A stretch of 58,714 bases of DNA from a virus. The notes under the pieces were generated by a model, which searched no databases, was not told the origin of the DNA, and saw nothing but the letters and a program-made list of their open reading frames with translations. Of the stretch, positions 14,300-22,677 are shown piece after piece. A program made the translations under genes and the position numbers. Each line of letters begins with the position of its first letter. Within the stretch, counting starts at the first letter, position 1. The stretch is taken from IMG/VR virus record IMGVR_UViG_3300043399_000459, positions 1 to 58,714 of that record. One strand, written 5' to 3'.

Positions 14300-14848
14300 A
14301 TGGCTTCTATTTCTGCCCCGTTTGGTCTGCGCCCTTCGTACTCGCCAAGCGGTGTGGTTCGCCCCACCGCCTACTCGATTGCCGGGAACTACGCGACCAC
14401 CATCTACCAGAACCAGCCGGTAAAGCTGGTCGACGGTAACCTCGAAGCTGCCGCCGTGAACGACCGCTTTATCGGCACGTTCCAAGGCGTGGAGTGGACT
14501 GACAGCGACGGCCGCCGCCGCGTCAGCAACAAGTGGGTCGCCCAGTCGGGCGCAACCGACATCGTTGCCTACGCGACGCTCGACCCGAGCATTGTCTACG
14601 AGATCCAGTCGAACGCGGCACTCACCGCCGCCGACATTGGCGCTCAGTACGACTTTACCGCCGCCTCTGGCAGCGCCACCGTTGGCATCTCTACCCAGAT
14701 GCTCGACGTGGCCTCTGTTGCTAACAACGCCGCGTTTCGCGTTATTGGTATCACTCCCGGCGCGAACAACGCTTGGGGCGACACCTACGTGATCGTTCAG
14801 GTCCAGATCAGCGAGCATCAGAACGTCGCTGACGTGGTTGATTATTGA
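14300..14848 (+). CDS. Head decoration protein (probable)
   Basis: The 182-residue protein starts MASISAPFGLRPSYSPSGVV, a pattern of small beta-rich capsid decoration or head-fibre proteins encoded directly before the major capsid gene. GAGGAA precedes the ATG. Here the homing endonuclease gene at 14860-15600 has been inserted between it and the capsid gene. No hydrolase motif. Confidence 0.65.
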   Translation: MASISAPFGLRPSYSPSGVVRPTAYSIAGNYATTIYQNQPVKLVDGNLEAAAVNDRFIGTFQGVEWTDSDGRRRVSNKWVAQSGATDIVAYATLDPSIVYEIQSNAALTAADIGAQYDFTAASGSATVGISTQMLDVASVANNAAFRVIGITPGANNAWGDTYVIVQVQISEHQNVADVVDY

Positions 14849-14859
14849 TTTGTAGCCCC

Positions 14860-15600
14860 ATGAGCCACTACGCCTACATTCACGCCCGCCCAGACACCCG
14901 AGATGCTCTCGGCGTGTTCTATGTTGGCAAGGGTGCAGGCAGGCGGTTCCGCCCGAGTATCAGGCGGAACAGGCACCACAGCAATGTGGTTGCCAAGCAC
15001 GGCGCCGAGAACATCTTGGTTGGCGTAATTGAGTGCTCAAGCGAGGACATCGCCCACGCACTTGAGCGCGGCCTTATCAAGTGCCTTCGGCGCTCTGGCG
15101 CTAAACTGGTCAACCTGACCGACGGGGGCGAAGGCTCCTCCGGTTACGTCCCGACGGAAGAAGCCAAAGCCAAGATCGGCGAAGCTTTCCGTCGCAAGTG
15201 GTCCAACCCCGAGTATCGGGCAAAGGTCTCTGAAGCGCAGAAGCTCGCGCAGAAGAACCCCGCTAACTTCACTGAGAAGAAGCGGGCGTCCTCTCTACGC
15301 AATGCGGAAGTGGCGAGAGCAGCTTTGCAGAACCCGGAAGTCCGCGAACAGGCCAGACTTATAAACGCCGAGAAGTCACGGGCCATGTGGTCTGATCCCG
15401 CGTTCAAGGACGCGATGAAGAAGCGGCACGCCGCTTTGTGGGATGTGGATCGCAGAAAGGAAGTGTCCGCAAGAACTCGCGGGCGCGTCCGTATGACTAA
15501 CGGAGTGGAAGAGCGCAATGTGCTGCCCGAGCAAGTAGAAGAACTGCTTGCTATTGGCTGGACTAAGGGGCGCAGATCGTCTCCCAGAAAGGAATTATAA
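14860..15600 (+). CDS. Free-standing GIY-YIG homing endonuclease
   Basis: The 246-residue protein has the GIY-YIG core (YAYIHARP ... FYVGKG, then GAGRRFR and a catalytic-type Glu in HALERGLIKC), LVNLTDGGEG, NUMOD-like helical repeats (TEEAKAKIGEAFRRKW, PEYRAKVSEAQK) and a C-terminal DNA-recognition module (MTNGVEERNVLPEQVEELL ... GWTKGR). ATG 14860 is preferred over TTG 14845, which lies inside the previous stop. The ORF ends one base before the capsid start codon and its last codons supply the capsid ribosome site (AGAAAGGA). It sits next to, not inside, the group I intron at 15640, so it may cut the intronless capsid gene and mobilise both. Confidence 0.88.
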   Translation: MSHYAYIHARPDTRDALGVFYVGKGAGRRFRPSIRRNRHHSNVVAKHGAENILVGVIECSSEDIAHALERGLIKCLRRSGAKLVNLTDGGEGSSGYVPTEEAKAKIGEAFRRKWSNPEYRAKVSEAQKLAQKNPANFTEKKRASSLRNAEVARAALQNPEVREQARLINAEKSRAMWSDPAFKDAMKKRHAALWDVDRRKEVSARTRGRVRMTNGVEERNVLPEQVEELLAIGWTKGRRSSPRKEL

Positions 15601-15601
15601 A

Positions 15602-16777
15602 ATGGCAACGCCAATGCGTTCAACCGATTTCCGCAGCATTAAGTGACAGTGCCCTCATACCGCGAGGTATGTTGAATAACCGCCTCTAATTGACTTGGAA
15701 GCCCGGAAGCGGGCGACAGGGGGCAAGCAAGCGAAAGCTGTGCAGCCTGAACGACTAAGCGAGGTGGCCCTCTGGTAACAGAGGTGATGCGATAGTCTGA
15801 ACCCCGGTATAACCCAAGAAGCCGGGGAGGGAGATCCGAAGAGGTTTCCCCGCCTGCCGCGAGGTAGGTCAGTAAGCGAAAGCTGAAAGTAACAGAAGTG
15901 TGTTGAGCCGATCCTGAACGAAGAGTTCAACGGCATCTATGACCAGCGCGCTGACGAATGGTCGCAGGTCTTCAAGGAGTTCAAGGGCATCCCCCGGAAC
16001 TACCACGAAGAGCCTGTCCTGTTCGGCTTCGGTGCCGCCCCGGAACTTCCGGACGGCATGCCGGTCACCTACCAGTCGGGCGGCACGCTGTTCATCCAGC
16101 GCTACGTCTACCGGGTGTATGGCCTCGCCTTCGCCCTGACCAAGGTGCTGGTGGAAGACGGCGACCACATCCGTATCGGCCAGACCTATGCGCGTCACCT
16201 CGCGCAGTCGCTGGTCGAGACCAAGGAGACCCTCGGCGCCAACATCCTCAATCGTGCGTTCAATGCGACGTACGTTGGTGGTGACGGCAAGGAACTGGTG
16301 GCGACGGATCATCCGATCGCCAATGGCACCTTCTCGAACGAACTGTCCACGGCAGCCAACCTGTCGCAGACCTCACTCGAGCAGCTCCTGATCCAGATCC
16401 GCAACGCTGTGGACAACAACGGCAAGCGCATCCGCCTGACGCCGAAGAAGATCGTCACTGGTCCTTCGAACGTCTTCCAAGCGGAAGTTCTGCTGAAGTC
16501 AGCCCTGCGTGCAGGCACCGCCAACAACGACATCAATCCGGTCCGCTCGATGGGCCTGCTTGATGACGGTCAGGCCAACCTGTCGCGTGTCACCTCGACG
16601 ACTGCATGGTGGATCCAGACCGACGCGCAGGAGGGCCTCAAGCTCGCCATGCGCCGTGGCTTGGAGAAGTCCATGGAGGGCGATTTCGAGACGGATTCAA
16701 TGCGTTATAAAGCCACGGAACGCTATGCGTTCGGCTGGACCGATCCACGCGGCATTTATGGCACAACTGGGCTGTGA
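15602..16777 (+). CDS. Major capsid protein, interrupted by group I intron
   Basis: The coding sequence joins exon 1 (15602-15639) to exon 2 (15901-16777), giving 304 residues. The joint reads MATPMRSTDFRSI / VEPILNEEF. Without splicing, translation stops two codons after the 5' site (AAG TGA). The product resembles HK97-fold, Mu gpT-like major head proteins (LGANILNRAFNATYVGGDG, NPVRSMGLLDDG, WWIQTDAQEGLKLAMRRG, FGWTDPRGIYG). The codon frame is retained because the intron is 261 nt. Exon 2 alone has an open frame from ATG 16058, but that would remove about 65 N-terminal residues of an essential shell protein. The ribosome site comes from the end of the upstream endonuclease gene. A strong terminator follows. 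Confidence 0.88.
15640..15900 (+). ncRNA. Group I self-splicing intron in the capsid gene
   Basis: Predicted 261-nt intron without an ORF. The internal guide ACAGTGC (15646-15652) pairs with both exons: GTGC with the 5' exon end GCAT (with the U-G pair at the cleavage site) and ACA with TGT of the 3' exon. The intron ends in G. Core helices visible: P2 CATACC-GCGA-GGTATG (15656-15671), P3 CCGCCTC/GAGGTGG (15680-15686/15761-15767), P5 GCCCG/CGGGC, P7 GACTA/TAGTC (15753-15757/15793-15797), P8 CCTCTG-GTAA-CAGAGG (15769-15784), P9 CCCCGG/CCGGGG (15802-15827), and a GNRA hairpin at 15853-15868. Several loops are GNRA tetraloops. Confidence 0.9.
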
Positions 16778-16808
16778 TCTAACAGACTGAAAAGCAATGC
16801 TTTTCGAG

Positions 16809-16843
16809 GTGGCTCCCGTCTCAGTGACGGGGGCCACTTTTTT
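16809..16843 (+). terminator. Rho-independent terminator after the capsid gene
   Basis: GTGGCTCCCGTC pairs with GACGGGGGCCAC (12 bp, one G-U) around a 5-nt loop, followed by TTTTTT. It lies 31 bp after the capsid stop. A smaller perfect hairpin (GAAAAGC/GCTTTTC, 16789-16805) precedes it. It probably sets the high capsid mRNA end. Confidence 0.85.
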
Positions 16844-16901
16844 GTTTGCTATCCTGCGTCTGGTTTTGTATCTTACAAAGCCAGTCACGAAGGAGCGAAA
16901 T

Positions 16902-18452
16902 GTGAAAGCCAGCCTCTCAGAAGTCCTGTCCAAGTTCCACCCCGACATGCTCGCTCGCTACGATTTCAGTCGGGCTGAGTATCACGGCGCACTGGAGCGC
17001 ATGACCGGCATCGTCTGCCCGGATCACGGCGAGTTCACGCAGTACCCCGCGCAGCTACGCAAGAACGGGTCGGGCTGCCCCGCGTGCGGCGATGCGGTGC
17101 GGCGCGCCAAGCGCCGATCTTCGCAGGAGGACGTCATTCAGCAGGCGCACGAGCGGCATGGTGGTTTCTACACCTACGACCGAGCCGTCTACGTCAACAA
17201 CACCACCAAGTTTACCGTTACGTGCCCGCACCACGGCGACTTCAGCATCACGCCCAACGGCCATGTCTCAGGCGGCAAGGGCTGCCCGGTGTGTGGCGCG
17301 CTCAAACGCGGGCACCGCAAGGATGTCACGGGCGCCGCCCGCAAAACGGCCGACGCCAAGATGCTCGCGCATGCCGCCGACTTTGAGCGCGAGGCCCGCA
17401 AGGTGCATGGCGCTGCCTACGACTACAGCGCCGTTGTCTACGCCGGGCGCAAGAAGCCGGTGACTATCCTGTGTCGCGCTCACGGACCCTTTCAGCAGCG
17501 ACCCGAGCACCACCTGAAGCGCGCGCATGGCTGCCCGGAATGTTCGCACCACCGATCCAAGGGCGAGGCCGCGCTGGCCAAGTTCATGGCGATCTTCGGC
17601 CCCGTGGAGGAGCGCAACCGCAAGCTGATCGCGCCGAAGGAACTGGACATCTATGCACCCTACGCCAACGTGGCTGTGGAGTACTGCGGCGAGTACTGGC
17701 ACGCCTCGTCGTCAGCCGATGAGGAGCGCAAGGACCGCACCCGGCACCTCGATAAGCATCGCGCTTGCGAGGCTGCCGGTATCCGCCTGCTGACTGTCTA
17801 CGAGAGCGAGTGGTTGGAGAGGCCCGCTGCCATACGACGCCTGATCCGCAACGCACTGGGCAAGGCGCGTGGCCGCGTCATGGCCCGCAAATGCGCCGTT
17901 GAGGCAGTCGGCAGCGCCGAGGCAACGGCATTCTTCGAGCGCTACCATCCGCAGGGTGGTGCTGGGTGGGGCCAGACATACGGGCTGCGCTACAGCGGCA
18001 AGCTGGTGGCGTGTATGCGCTTCGCCTTTGGGGCAAATGACCGGGGCGCGAATGCCGAGCGCGCGTGGACGCTGACACGCTACGCTACCCGCGTATCGGT
18101 CCCCGGGGGAGCCTCAAGGTTGTTCGCGGCGTTTTTGGCAGACCGCGACCCCGAAAGCGTCAAGTCTTTCTCTGACAACCGCTACTTCACTGGGCGGATG
18201 TACGAGCAATTGGGCTTTGTGCTTGAGGAGGAGACCGATCCCGACTACCAAGTCTACCACCCCAAGACTGGCCTGCTGGCCAAGACGGCGTGGCAGCGCA
18301 AGAACATCCCTGCGCGCATTCGCGACATCGGCGCGTCGGAGGTCTTCAACCCGGCCACGGACCTGCGCAGCGAGCGCGACATGACGTACCTGCTTGGCGC
18401 CCAGCGCATGTTTGATTGCGGCAAGAAGCGATGGGTCTGGCGCAAAGCATGA
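16902..18452 (+). CDS. Free-standing homing endonuclease, zinc-ribbon plus Vsr-like
   Basis: I start at GTG 16902 with AAGGAG 6 bases upstream. The frame is open to 16797 but would run through the terminator. The 516-residue protein has repeated Cys-pair modules (VCPDHGEF ... GCPACG; TCPHHGDF ... GCPVCG; LCRAHGPF ... GCPECS), likely DNA-binding zinc ribbons. A Vsr/PD-(D/E)XK-like nuclease follows (KGEAALAKF, ELDIYAPYANVAVEYCGEYW, KHRACEAAGIRLLTVYESEW), then a C-terminal domain (FFERYHPQGGAGWGQTYGLR) with a GNAT-like look. Such proteins are mobile, site-specific endonucleases of phages. It is inserted between capsid and the next structural gene. Confidence 0.8.
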   Translation: MKASLSEVLSKFHPDMLARYDFSRAEYHGALERMTGIVCPDHGEFTQYPAQLRKNGSGCPACGDAVRRAKRRSSQEDVIQQAHERHGGFYTYDRAVYVNNTTKFTVTCPHHGDFSITPNGHVSGGKGCPVCGALKRGHRKDVTGAARKTADAKMLAHAADFEREARKVHGAAYDYSAVVYAGRKKPVTILCRAHGPFQQRPEHHLKRAHGCPECSHHRSKGEAALAKFMAIFGPVEERNRKLIAPKELDIYAPYANVAVEYCGEYWHASSSADEERKDRTRHLDKHRACEAAGIRLLTVYESEWLERPAAIRRLIRNALGKARGRVMARKCAVEAVGSAEATAFFERYHPQGGAGWGQTYGLRYSGKLVACMRFAFGANDRGANAERAWTLTRYATRVSVPGGASRLFAAFLADRDPESVKSFSDNRYFTGRMYEQLGFVLEEETDPDYQVYHPKTGLLAKTAWQRKNIPARIRDIGASEVFNPATDLRSERDMTYLLGAQRMFDCGKKRWVWRKA

Positions 18453-18522
18453 GCCTCTAGCAAATGCGCCGCCGGTGTGGTAATGTCGCGCCGCTATAGC
18501 ACTGTCCATAGAGGATACACCC

Positions 18523-19224
18523 ATGGGTAACATTTCGAACACGCGTTTCCCGTTCGGGCTCACCAATGTCGGTGAGACGAACCTGTTTGCCGACATGGTC
18601 CAGCCGGACCCGACGCTCTTCCACGAGTACTGGAACGACTTCGACACCTACACGGCTGGCGACTGGGTCGTCACCGAGACTGACGCCGGCGCGACGCAGG
18701 CCCTGACTGCCGGCGACGGCGGCCTCCTGCTGGTCACCAACACCGCAGCCAACGACGACCTCGTCGCGCTGCAGAAGACCCCGGCGGCCTTCACCTTCAC
18801 GGCAGGCAAGAAGACCTTCTTCCGCGCCCGCTTCAAGGTCTCGGACGCCACGCAGTCGGACGTCGTCATCGGCCTTCAGGTCGTCGACACCACCCCGCTC
18901 GACGTGACGGACGGCGTGTACTTCCTCAAGGCTGACGGCTCGACATCGTTCAGCTTCGTGTGCCGCAAGAACGCGACCACCGGCTCGACCTCCGTGGCGT
19001 CTGTCGCCACGCTGGCGGACGACACCTACATCACCCTCGGCTTCTACTACGACGGCGAGGGCAAGGTGGCGTATGAGGTCAATGGCGCGGTGCTCGGCTC
19101 GCTCGACGCCTCCTCGGCCTTCCTGCCTGACACCACCTGCACCGTGAGCTTCGCGCTGCAGAATGGTGAGGCTGTGGCCAAGACGATGACGGTCGATTAC
19201 CTGTACGCGGCGAAAGAGCGCTGA
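18523..19224 (+). CDS. Structural protein, concanavalin-like beta sandwich (probable)
   Basis: The 233-residue beta-rich protein (NDFDTYTAGDWVVTETDAGA, KKTFFRARFKVSDATQSDVV, YDGEGKVAYEVNGAVLGSLD) looks like a phage head-surface protein with a lectin-like sandwich. GAGGA precedes the ATG. It lies among virion genes downstream of the capsid, and a GC hairpin follows. The exact role is unknown. Confidence 0.65.
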   Translation: MGNISNTRFPFGLTNVGETNLFADMVQPDPTLFHEYWNDFDTYTAGDWVVTETDAGATQALTAGDGGLLLVTNTAANDDLVALQKTPAAFTFTAGKKTFFRARFKVSDATQSDVVIGLQVVDTTPLDVTDGVYFLKADGSTSFSFVCRKNATTGSTSVASVATLADDTYITLGFYYDGEGKVAYEVNGAVLGSLDASSAFLPDTTCTVSFALQNGEAVAKTMTVDYLYAAKER

Positions 19225-19234
19225 GAACTGATGG

Positions 19235-19252
19235 GGCGGGCTTCGGCCCGCC
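19235..19252 (+). terminator. UUCG hairpin between structural genes
   Basis: GGCGGGC-TTCG-GCCCGCC is a perfect 7-bp stem with a very stable UUCG loop, 11 bp after the stop at 19224. No clear T-run follows, so it may be an mRNA processing or stability hairpin rather than a full terminator. Confidence 0.5.
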
Positions 19253-19275
19253 TCTGACTTTGTGAGGATTGACAG

Positions 19276-19926
19276 ATGCGCCAGATTACCAAGAAGCTTA
19301 CTACGGGTGCCGCAGTCGGCAATGCGGTCTGCGCGTCGCAACAGCCCCTCGCCGCCGGCGCCTTGACCATCAATGGCGCCAACGCCACTGCGGGCGTCGC
19401 GACTTTCCCGGCGGCCTACGCCGTGTCGATCACTTCCAACGGCAACGACAGCACGCGCACCTTCACGGTGACCGGCACGGACGCCGCGGGCAACGTCATC
19501 AGCCAGACCGTCACCGGGCCGAATAACACCACGGTGTTTACCACGCTGGCCTTCAAGACCGTCACGCGCGTGACGATCAGCGCCGCCTCGGTGGGCACGG
19601 CCATCACTGTCGGCTTCGGCAGCTTCGCCGTGACTGAGCCTCTGCCGCTCGACATTCACGGGCGCCCGGACATCTCGCTGCAGGTGGTCGTGGACACGGC
19701 CCTCGGCACGCCGACGTGGACTGTGCAGCAGACGCTGGACAACCCCTTCACCTCGACCCCCGGCACGATGACGTGGTTCGATCACCCAGACGTCAACCTC
19801 GTGTCGCAGACCGTCAACCGGCAGGGCAACTACGCCTACGTGCCTGCGGCTGTGCGCCTGAGGATCAACGCCACTGCGGGCGCGGCGACGCTCACGATTA
19901 TCCAGTCTGGCGACAACAGGGCGTAA
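19276..19926 (+). CDS. Structural protein, 216 aa
   Basis: This beta-rich, Thr/Ala/Val-rich protein (NGNDSTRTFTVTGTDAAGNV, TTLAFKTVTRVTISAASVGT) is of the kind found as virion surface or head-fibre proteins. GAGGA lies 8 bases before the ATG. It is followed after three bases by the large LRR protein gene. No enzymatic motif. Confidence 0.65.
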   Translation: MRQITKKLTTGAAVGNAVCASQQPLAAGALTINGANATAGVATFPAAYAVSITSNGNDSTRTFTVTGTDAAGNVISQTVTGPNNTTVFTTLAFKTVTRVTISAASVGTAITVGFGSFAVTEPLPLDIHGRPDISLQVVVDTALGTPTWTVQQTLDNPFTSTPGTMTWFDHPDVNLVSQTVNRQGNYAYVPAAVRLRINATAGAATLTIIQSGDNRA

Positions 19927-19929
19927 GAT

Positions 19930-22140
19930 ATGGCTGTTGGCCTTTACAGCGGCGCTTCGGGCCTCGCGCTAGGCAGGGGGCTGTATCGCGACGTCTCTGG
20001 CCTGTGGGCCGGTTCGAGTGGTCTCATCGCGGGTTTTGGCGGCACTGCGTTCTCGCCCCTATCCCTGTTTGCCGCTGGTGAGCCGGGTGCGTGGTATGAC
20101 CCGTCCGACCTGTCCACGATGTTTCAGGACAGCGCAGGCACCACGCCCGTCACGGCGACGGGGCAGACGGTTGGGCTGCTTCTGGATAAGTCCAAGGGCT
20201 TGGTGCTGGGGCCTGAGTTGGTCACGAATGGTGATTTTAGTAACGGCAGCACGGGTTGGACTGCATCTTCTGTTACCGTTTCTGGCGGCGTTGCGTCTTG
20301 GGTGGCATCTTCCGGTACACTAGAGCAGGACATTGTAATAGCAGCCGGTAAAACTTATGCTTTGACATACACTGTTTCGGGATACGTTAGCGGGAACGTC
20401 ACTCCGCGCTTTACAGGGGGAACCCCAGTTATAGGCGTAGGCCGCGCAGCAAATGGCACCTTTACCGAGTATATGCTTGCAGTTGCTGACGCATCTTTGC
20501 GTTTTGTTGGAGGGGTGTTCACCGGCTCCCTCGACAACATCTCCGTCCGCGAACTCCCCGGCAACCACGCCTCCCAGAGCGTTCTGGCAAACAGGCCGAT
20601 CTACGGCATCGAGCCGTTCGGTGGGCGGCGGAACTTGCTGGTTCGGACCGAGGAGTTTCAGAGTTCGGCTTGGGCGAAATTTAGTGCTTCTGTTACAGCA
20701 GACAGCACGACTGCCCCCGACGGGACGTTGACAGCGGATAAAGTCACAGCACTTGGAGATTGGGCCGTATTGCAAACATTCTCTAGCGCCACTGTTGGAC
20801 AAACCTATACGTTTTCCGTATGGATTAAAGTCCCATCTCCACGAACAGTCCAATTGGTGTTGGACGGCGCGTTTATATCTGTTAGCGCCACAGCAGAGTG
20901 GAACAGGTTTTCTATTACAAAGGTTGCGGCAAATACGTCTTTCACAGTGGCGGTCCGAAGGAATACCCCCGGCGCAGAAACGGGATTTGAAACCTTCGTC
21001 TGGGGCGCACAACTCGAAACCGGCTCCACCGCCACGGCCTACCAGCAGGTAACGGACCAGTGGAACGTCACCGAGGCTGGCAAGCCCAGCGTGTCCTATC
21101 TCGCAGGCGACTTCGTTGACGACCGCCTTATTTTCAACGGTTCAACCGCAGTGGCGTGTGAAAGCGCATATGTGACTGAAAACGGGTGGATGGTCAGCGG
21201 CGCATCGGGCAGCAACTATGGCACTCTGTCTCGCATTCCGCTGGGCCGGGTTGCACAGTATGTGGTCAATCCCAATATCAAGATTAATGCTGACCAGCTG
21301 ACCTCATATTTCGGCGTGCCGCAATACTACTTTGTTGGCATGACCACTGACAGCACGGTGTTACACAACATTGTCAGCAGCGCGGGCCCTTATCCGATCA
21401 CCTATGTCGGCTCGAATGGGGTCACATATACGCAGACTGCAAATAACGTCACGACCGACCTTATTGCCCAAGGTCTGACTTCACCGTTTACAATGCTGGT
21501 TCCCAAGGCTGTTATTTCTGACACCGCACTGTCGGTGTTCGATTGCTACAACAACCAGTTAACGGGCAGCATCCCCAGCCTGACCGCTAACACCGCGCTG
21601 ACGGCTTTCCGGTGCTACAACAACCAGCTAACGGGCAGCATCCCCAGCCTGTCGGCTAACACTGCACTGTCGGTGTTCAATTGCTACAACAACCAGTTAA
21701 CGGGCAGCATCCCCAGCCTGTCGGCTAACACTGCACTGTCGGTGTTCCTGTGCTTCGGCAACCAGCTAACGGGCAGCATCCCCAGCCTGACCGCTAACAC
21801 CGCGCTGACGGATTTCCGGTGCTTCGGCAACCAGCTAACGGGCAGCATCCCCAGCCTGTCGGCTAACACTGCACTGTCGGTGTTCTATTGCTACACCAAC
21901 CAGTTAACGGGATGGAGCGGCGGCACTGTTTCCGCCACGCTCGGTGACTTTCAAGCGCAGAACAACTTGCTGACACAAGCCGCTGTGGACGCCATTCTCG
22001 CTGCTTTTGTCGCAGCAGGCAGAACGACTGGTACCCGCAACCTGAACCTCGGCGGCACAGGCAACGCAACACCCTCCGCTACAGGATTGACAGATAAAGC
22101 CACTCTGCAATCGCGCGGATGGACGGTGACAACGAACTAA
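19930..22140 (+). CDS. Large adhesin-like virion protein with leucine-rich repeats
   Basis: The 736-residue protein starts with a Gly-rich segment (LYSGASGLALGRGLY). Two carbohydrate-binding-module-like beta sandwiches follow (ELVTNGDFSNGSTGWTASSV; SAWAKFSASVTADSTTAPDG), each ending in a 'DNISVRE / FVWGAQLETGSTATAY' strand. Near residues 535-672 are six 23-residue leucine-rich repeats with the core NQLTGSIPSL. A short C-terminal cap ends RGWTVTTN. Carbohydrate-binding and LRR modules suggest host-surface recognition or capsid decoration. The LTGSIP core resembles plant-type LRRs, which is unusual in a phage. Confidence 0.7.
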   Translation: MAVGLYSGASGLALGRGLYRDVSGLWAGSSGLIAGFGGTAFSPLSLFAAGEPGAWYDPSDLSTMFQDSAGTTPVTATGQTVGLLLDKSKGLVLGPELVTNGDFSNGSTGWTASSVTVSGGVASWVASSGTLEQDIVIAAGKTYALTYTVSGYVSGNVTPRFTGGTPVIGVGRAANGTFTEYMLAVADASLRFVGGVFTGSLDNISVRELPGNHASQSVLANRPIYGIEPFGGRRNLLVRTEEFQSSAWAKFSASVTADSTTAPDGTLTADKVTALGDWAVLQTFSSATVGQTYTFSVWIKVPSPRTVQLVLDGAFISVSATAEWNRFSITKVAANTSFTVAVRRNTPGAETGFETFVWGAQLETGSTATAYQQVTDQWNVTEAGKPSVSYLAGDFVDDRLIFNGSTAVACESAYVTENGWMVSGASGSNYGTLSRIPLGRVAQYVVNPNIKINADQLTSYFGVPQYYFVGMTTDSTVLHNIVSSAGPYPITYVGSNGVTYTQTANNVTTDLIAQGLTSPFTMLVPKAVISDTALSVFDCYNNQLTGSIPSLTANTALTAFRCYNNQLTGSIPSLSANTALSVFNCYNNQLTGSIPSLSANTALSVFLCFGNQLTGSIPSLTANTALTDFRCFGNQLTGSIPSLSANTALSVFYCYTNQLTGWSGGTVSATLGDFQAQNNLLTQAAVDAILAAFVAAGRTTGTRNLNLGGTGNATPSATGLTDKATLQSRGWTVTTN
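21532..21945 (+). repeat. Six 69-bp leucine-rich repeat units
   Basis: Six tandem 69-bp units, each encoding 23 residues of the form SVFxCYNNQLTGSIPSLxAN plus TAL. Units are nearly identical at DNA level, and differences cluster at the positions between F and N (DCYN, RCYN, NCYN, LCFG, RCFG, YCYT). The last unit diverges after NQLTG. Confidence 0.95.
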
Positions 22141-22151
22141 GGAATTTACTA

Positions 22152-22496
22152 ATGCTATCCTGCGTACTCCTTCTCCCCGACAATCAGGTCGATACCGGCA
22201 ACGCCGTCAGCGAGGCTATGGGCTGGGGTTCGCCTGCCTACACTGTCCCGCTCTCGGCAGACGGCTCGGAGCCTGCATCACACTGGGGCCTGCACACATG
22301 GGCCGGTGATGACCTGCAAGCCATGATCGAGACGGGCTTCTACCCGCCGCAGGTCGAGGATGCAGGCATCACGCAGGACGCTTATAACGCCATGCTGGCC
22401 GTGCTGATCTACTCGTTCTGGCAGGACTATGTGGATCACTTTGCCACTGTTTGCGCGGAGAATGGGCTTACGGTTGTGGCGCCGGGCGATGCGTAG
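22152..22496 (+). CDS. Hypothetical protein, 114 aa
   Basis: ATG 22152 (MLSCVLLLPDNQVDTGNAVS) has AAGGAA 6 bases upstream. The frame open to 22119 overlaps the previous gene. Composition suggests a small mixed fold (GWGSPAYTVPLSADGSEPAS, YNAMLAVLIYSFWQDYVDHF). It probably belongs to the tail or adhesin module, possibly an accessory of the preceding adhesin. No recognised family. Confidence 0.6.
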   Translation: MLSCVLLLPDNQVDTGNAVSEAMGWGSPAYTVPLSADGSEPASHWGLHTWAGDDLQAMIETGFYPPQVEDAGITQDAYNAMLAVLIYSFWQDYVDHFATVCAENGLTVVAPGDA

Positions 22497-22511
22497 CGGA
22501 GGCCGCGTGAC

Positions 22512-22676
22512 ATGAGCGACAAGCCATTCTGGGCCAAGCCGAGACCCGAGGGCCAAAAGCCCAAGAGCCTCTCGGTCAAACGCAAGGCTGCGGCCAAGCG
22601 CCGCGCCAAGGCCGCTGGCCGACCTTGGCCGAATCTGGTAGATAATGCCTTCGCGGCACGCAAAAAGGGCAAGTGA
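22512..22676 (+). CDS. Small basic protein, 54 aa
   Basis: MSDKPFWAKPRPEGQKPKSL is followed by a Lys/Arg/Ala-rich stretch (VKRKAAAKRRAKAAGRPW). It is strongly basic, so it may bind DNA in the virion. It starts 15 bp after the previous stop and ends one base before the next ATG. No recognised family. Confidence 0.55.
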   Translation: MSDKPFWAKPRPEGQKPKSLSVKRKAAAKRRAKAAGRPWPNLVDNAFAARKKGK

Positions 22677-22677
22677 C

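Noticed and set aside
16797-16901. Earlier ATG for the Vsr-like endonuclease
   Set aside because: It would place coding sequence through a strong terminator hairpin. GTG 16902 has AAGGAG at good spacing.
18460-18522. CTATAG-containing candidate promoter before the 18523 gene
   Set aside because: A TATAGC hexamer is present but no acceptable -35 lies 16-18 bp upstream.
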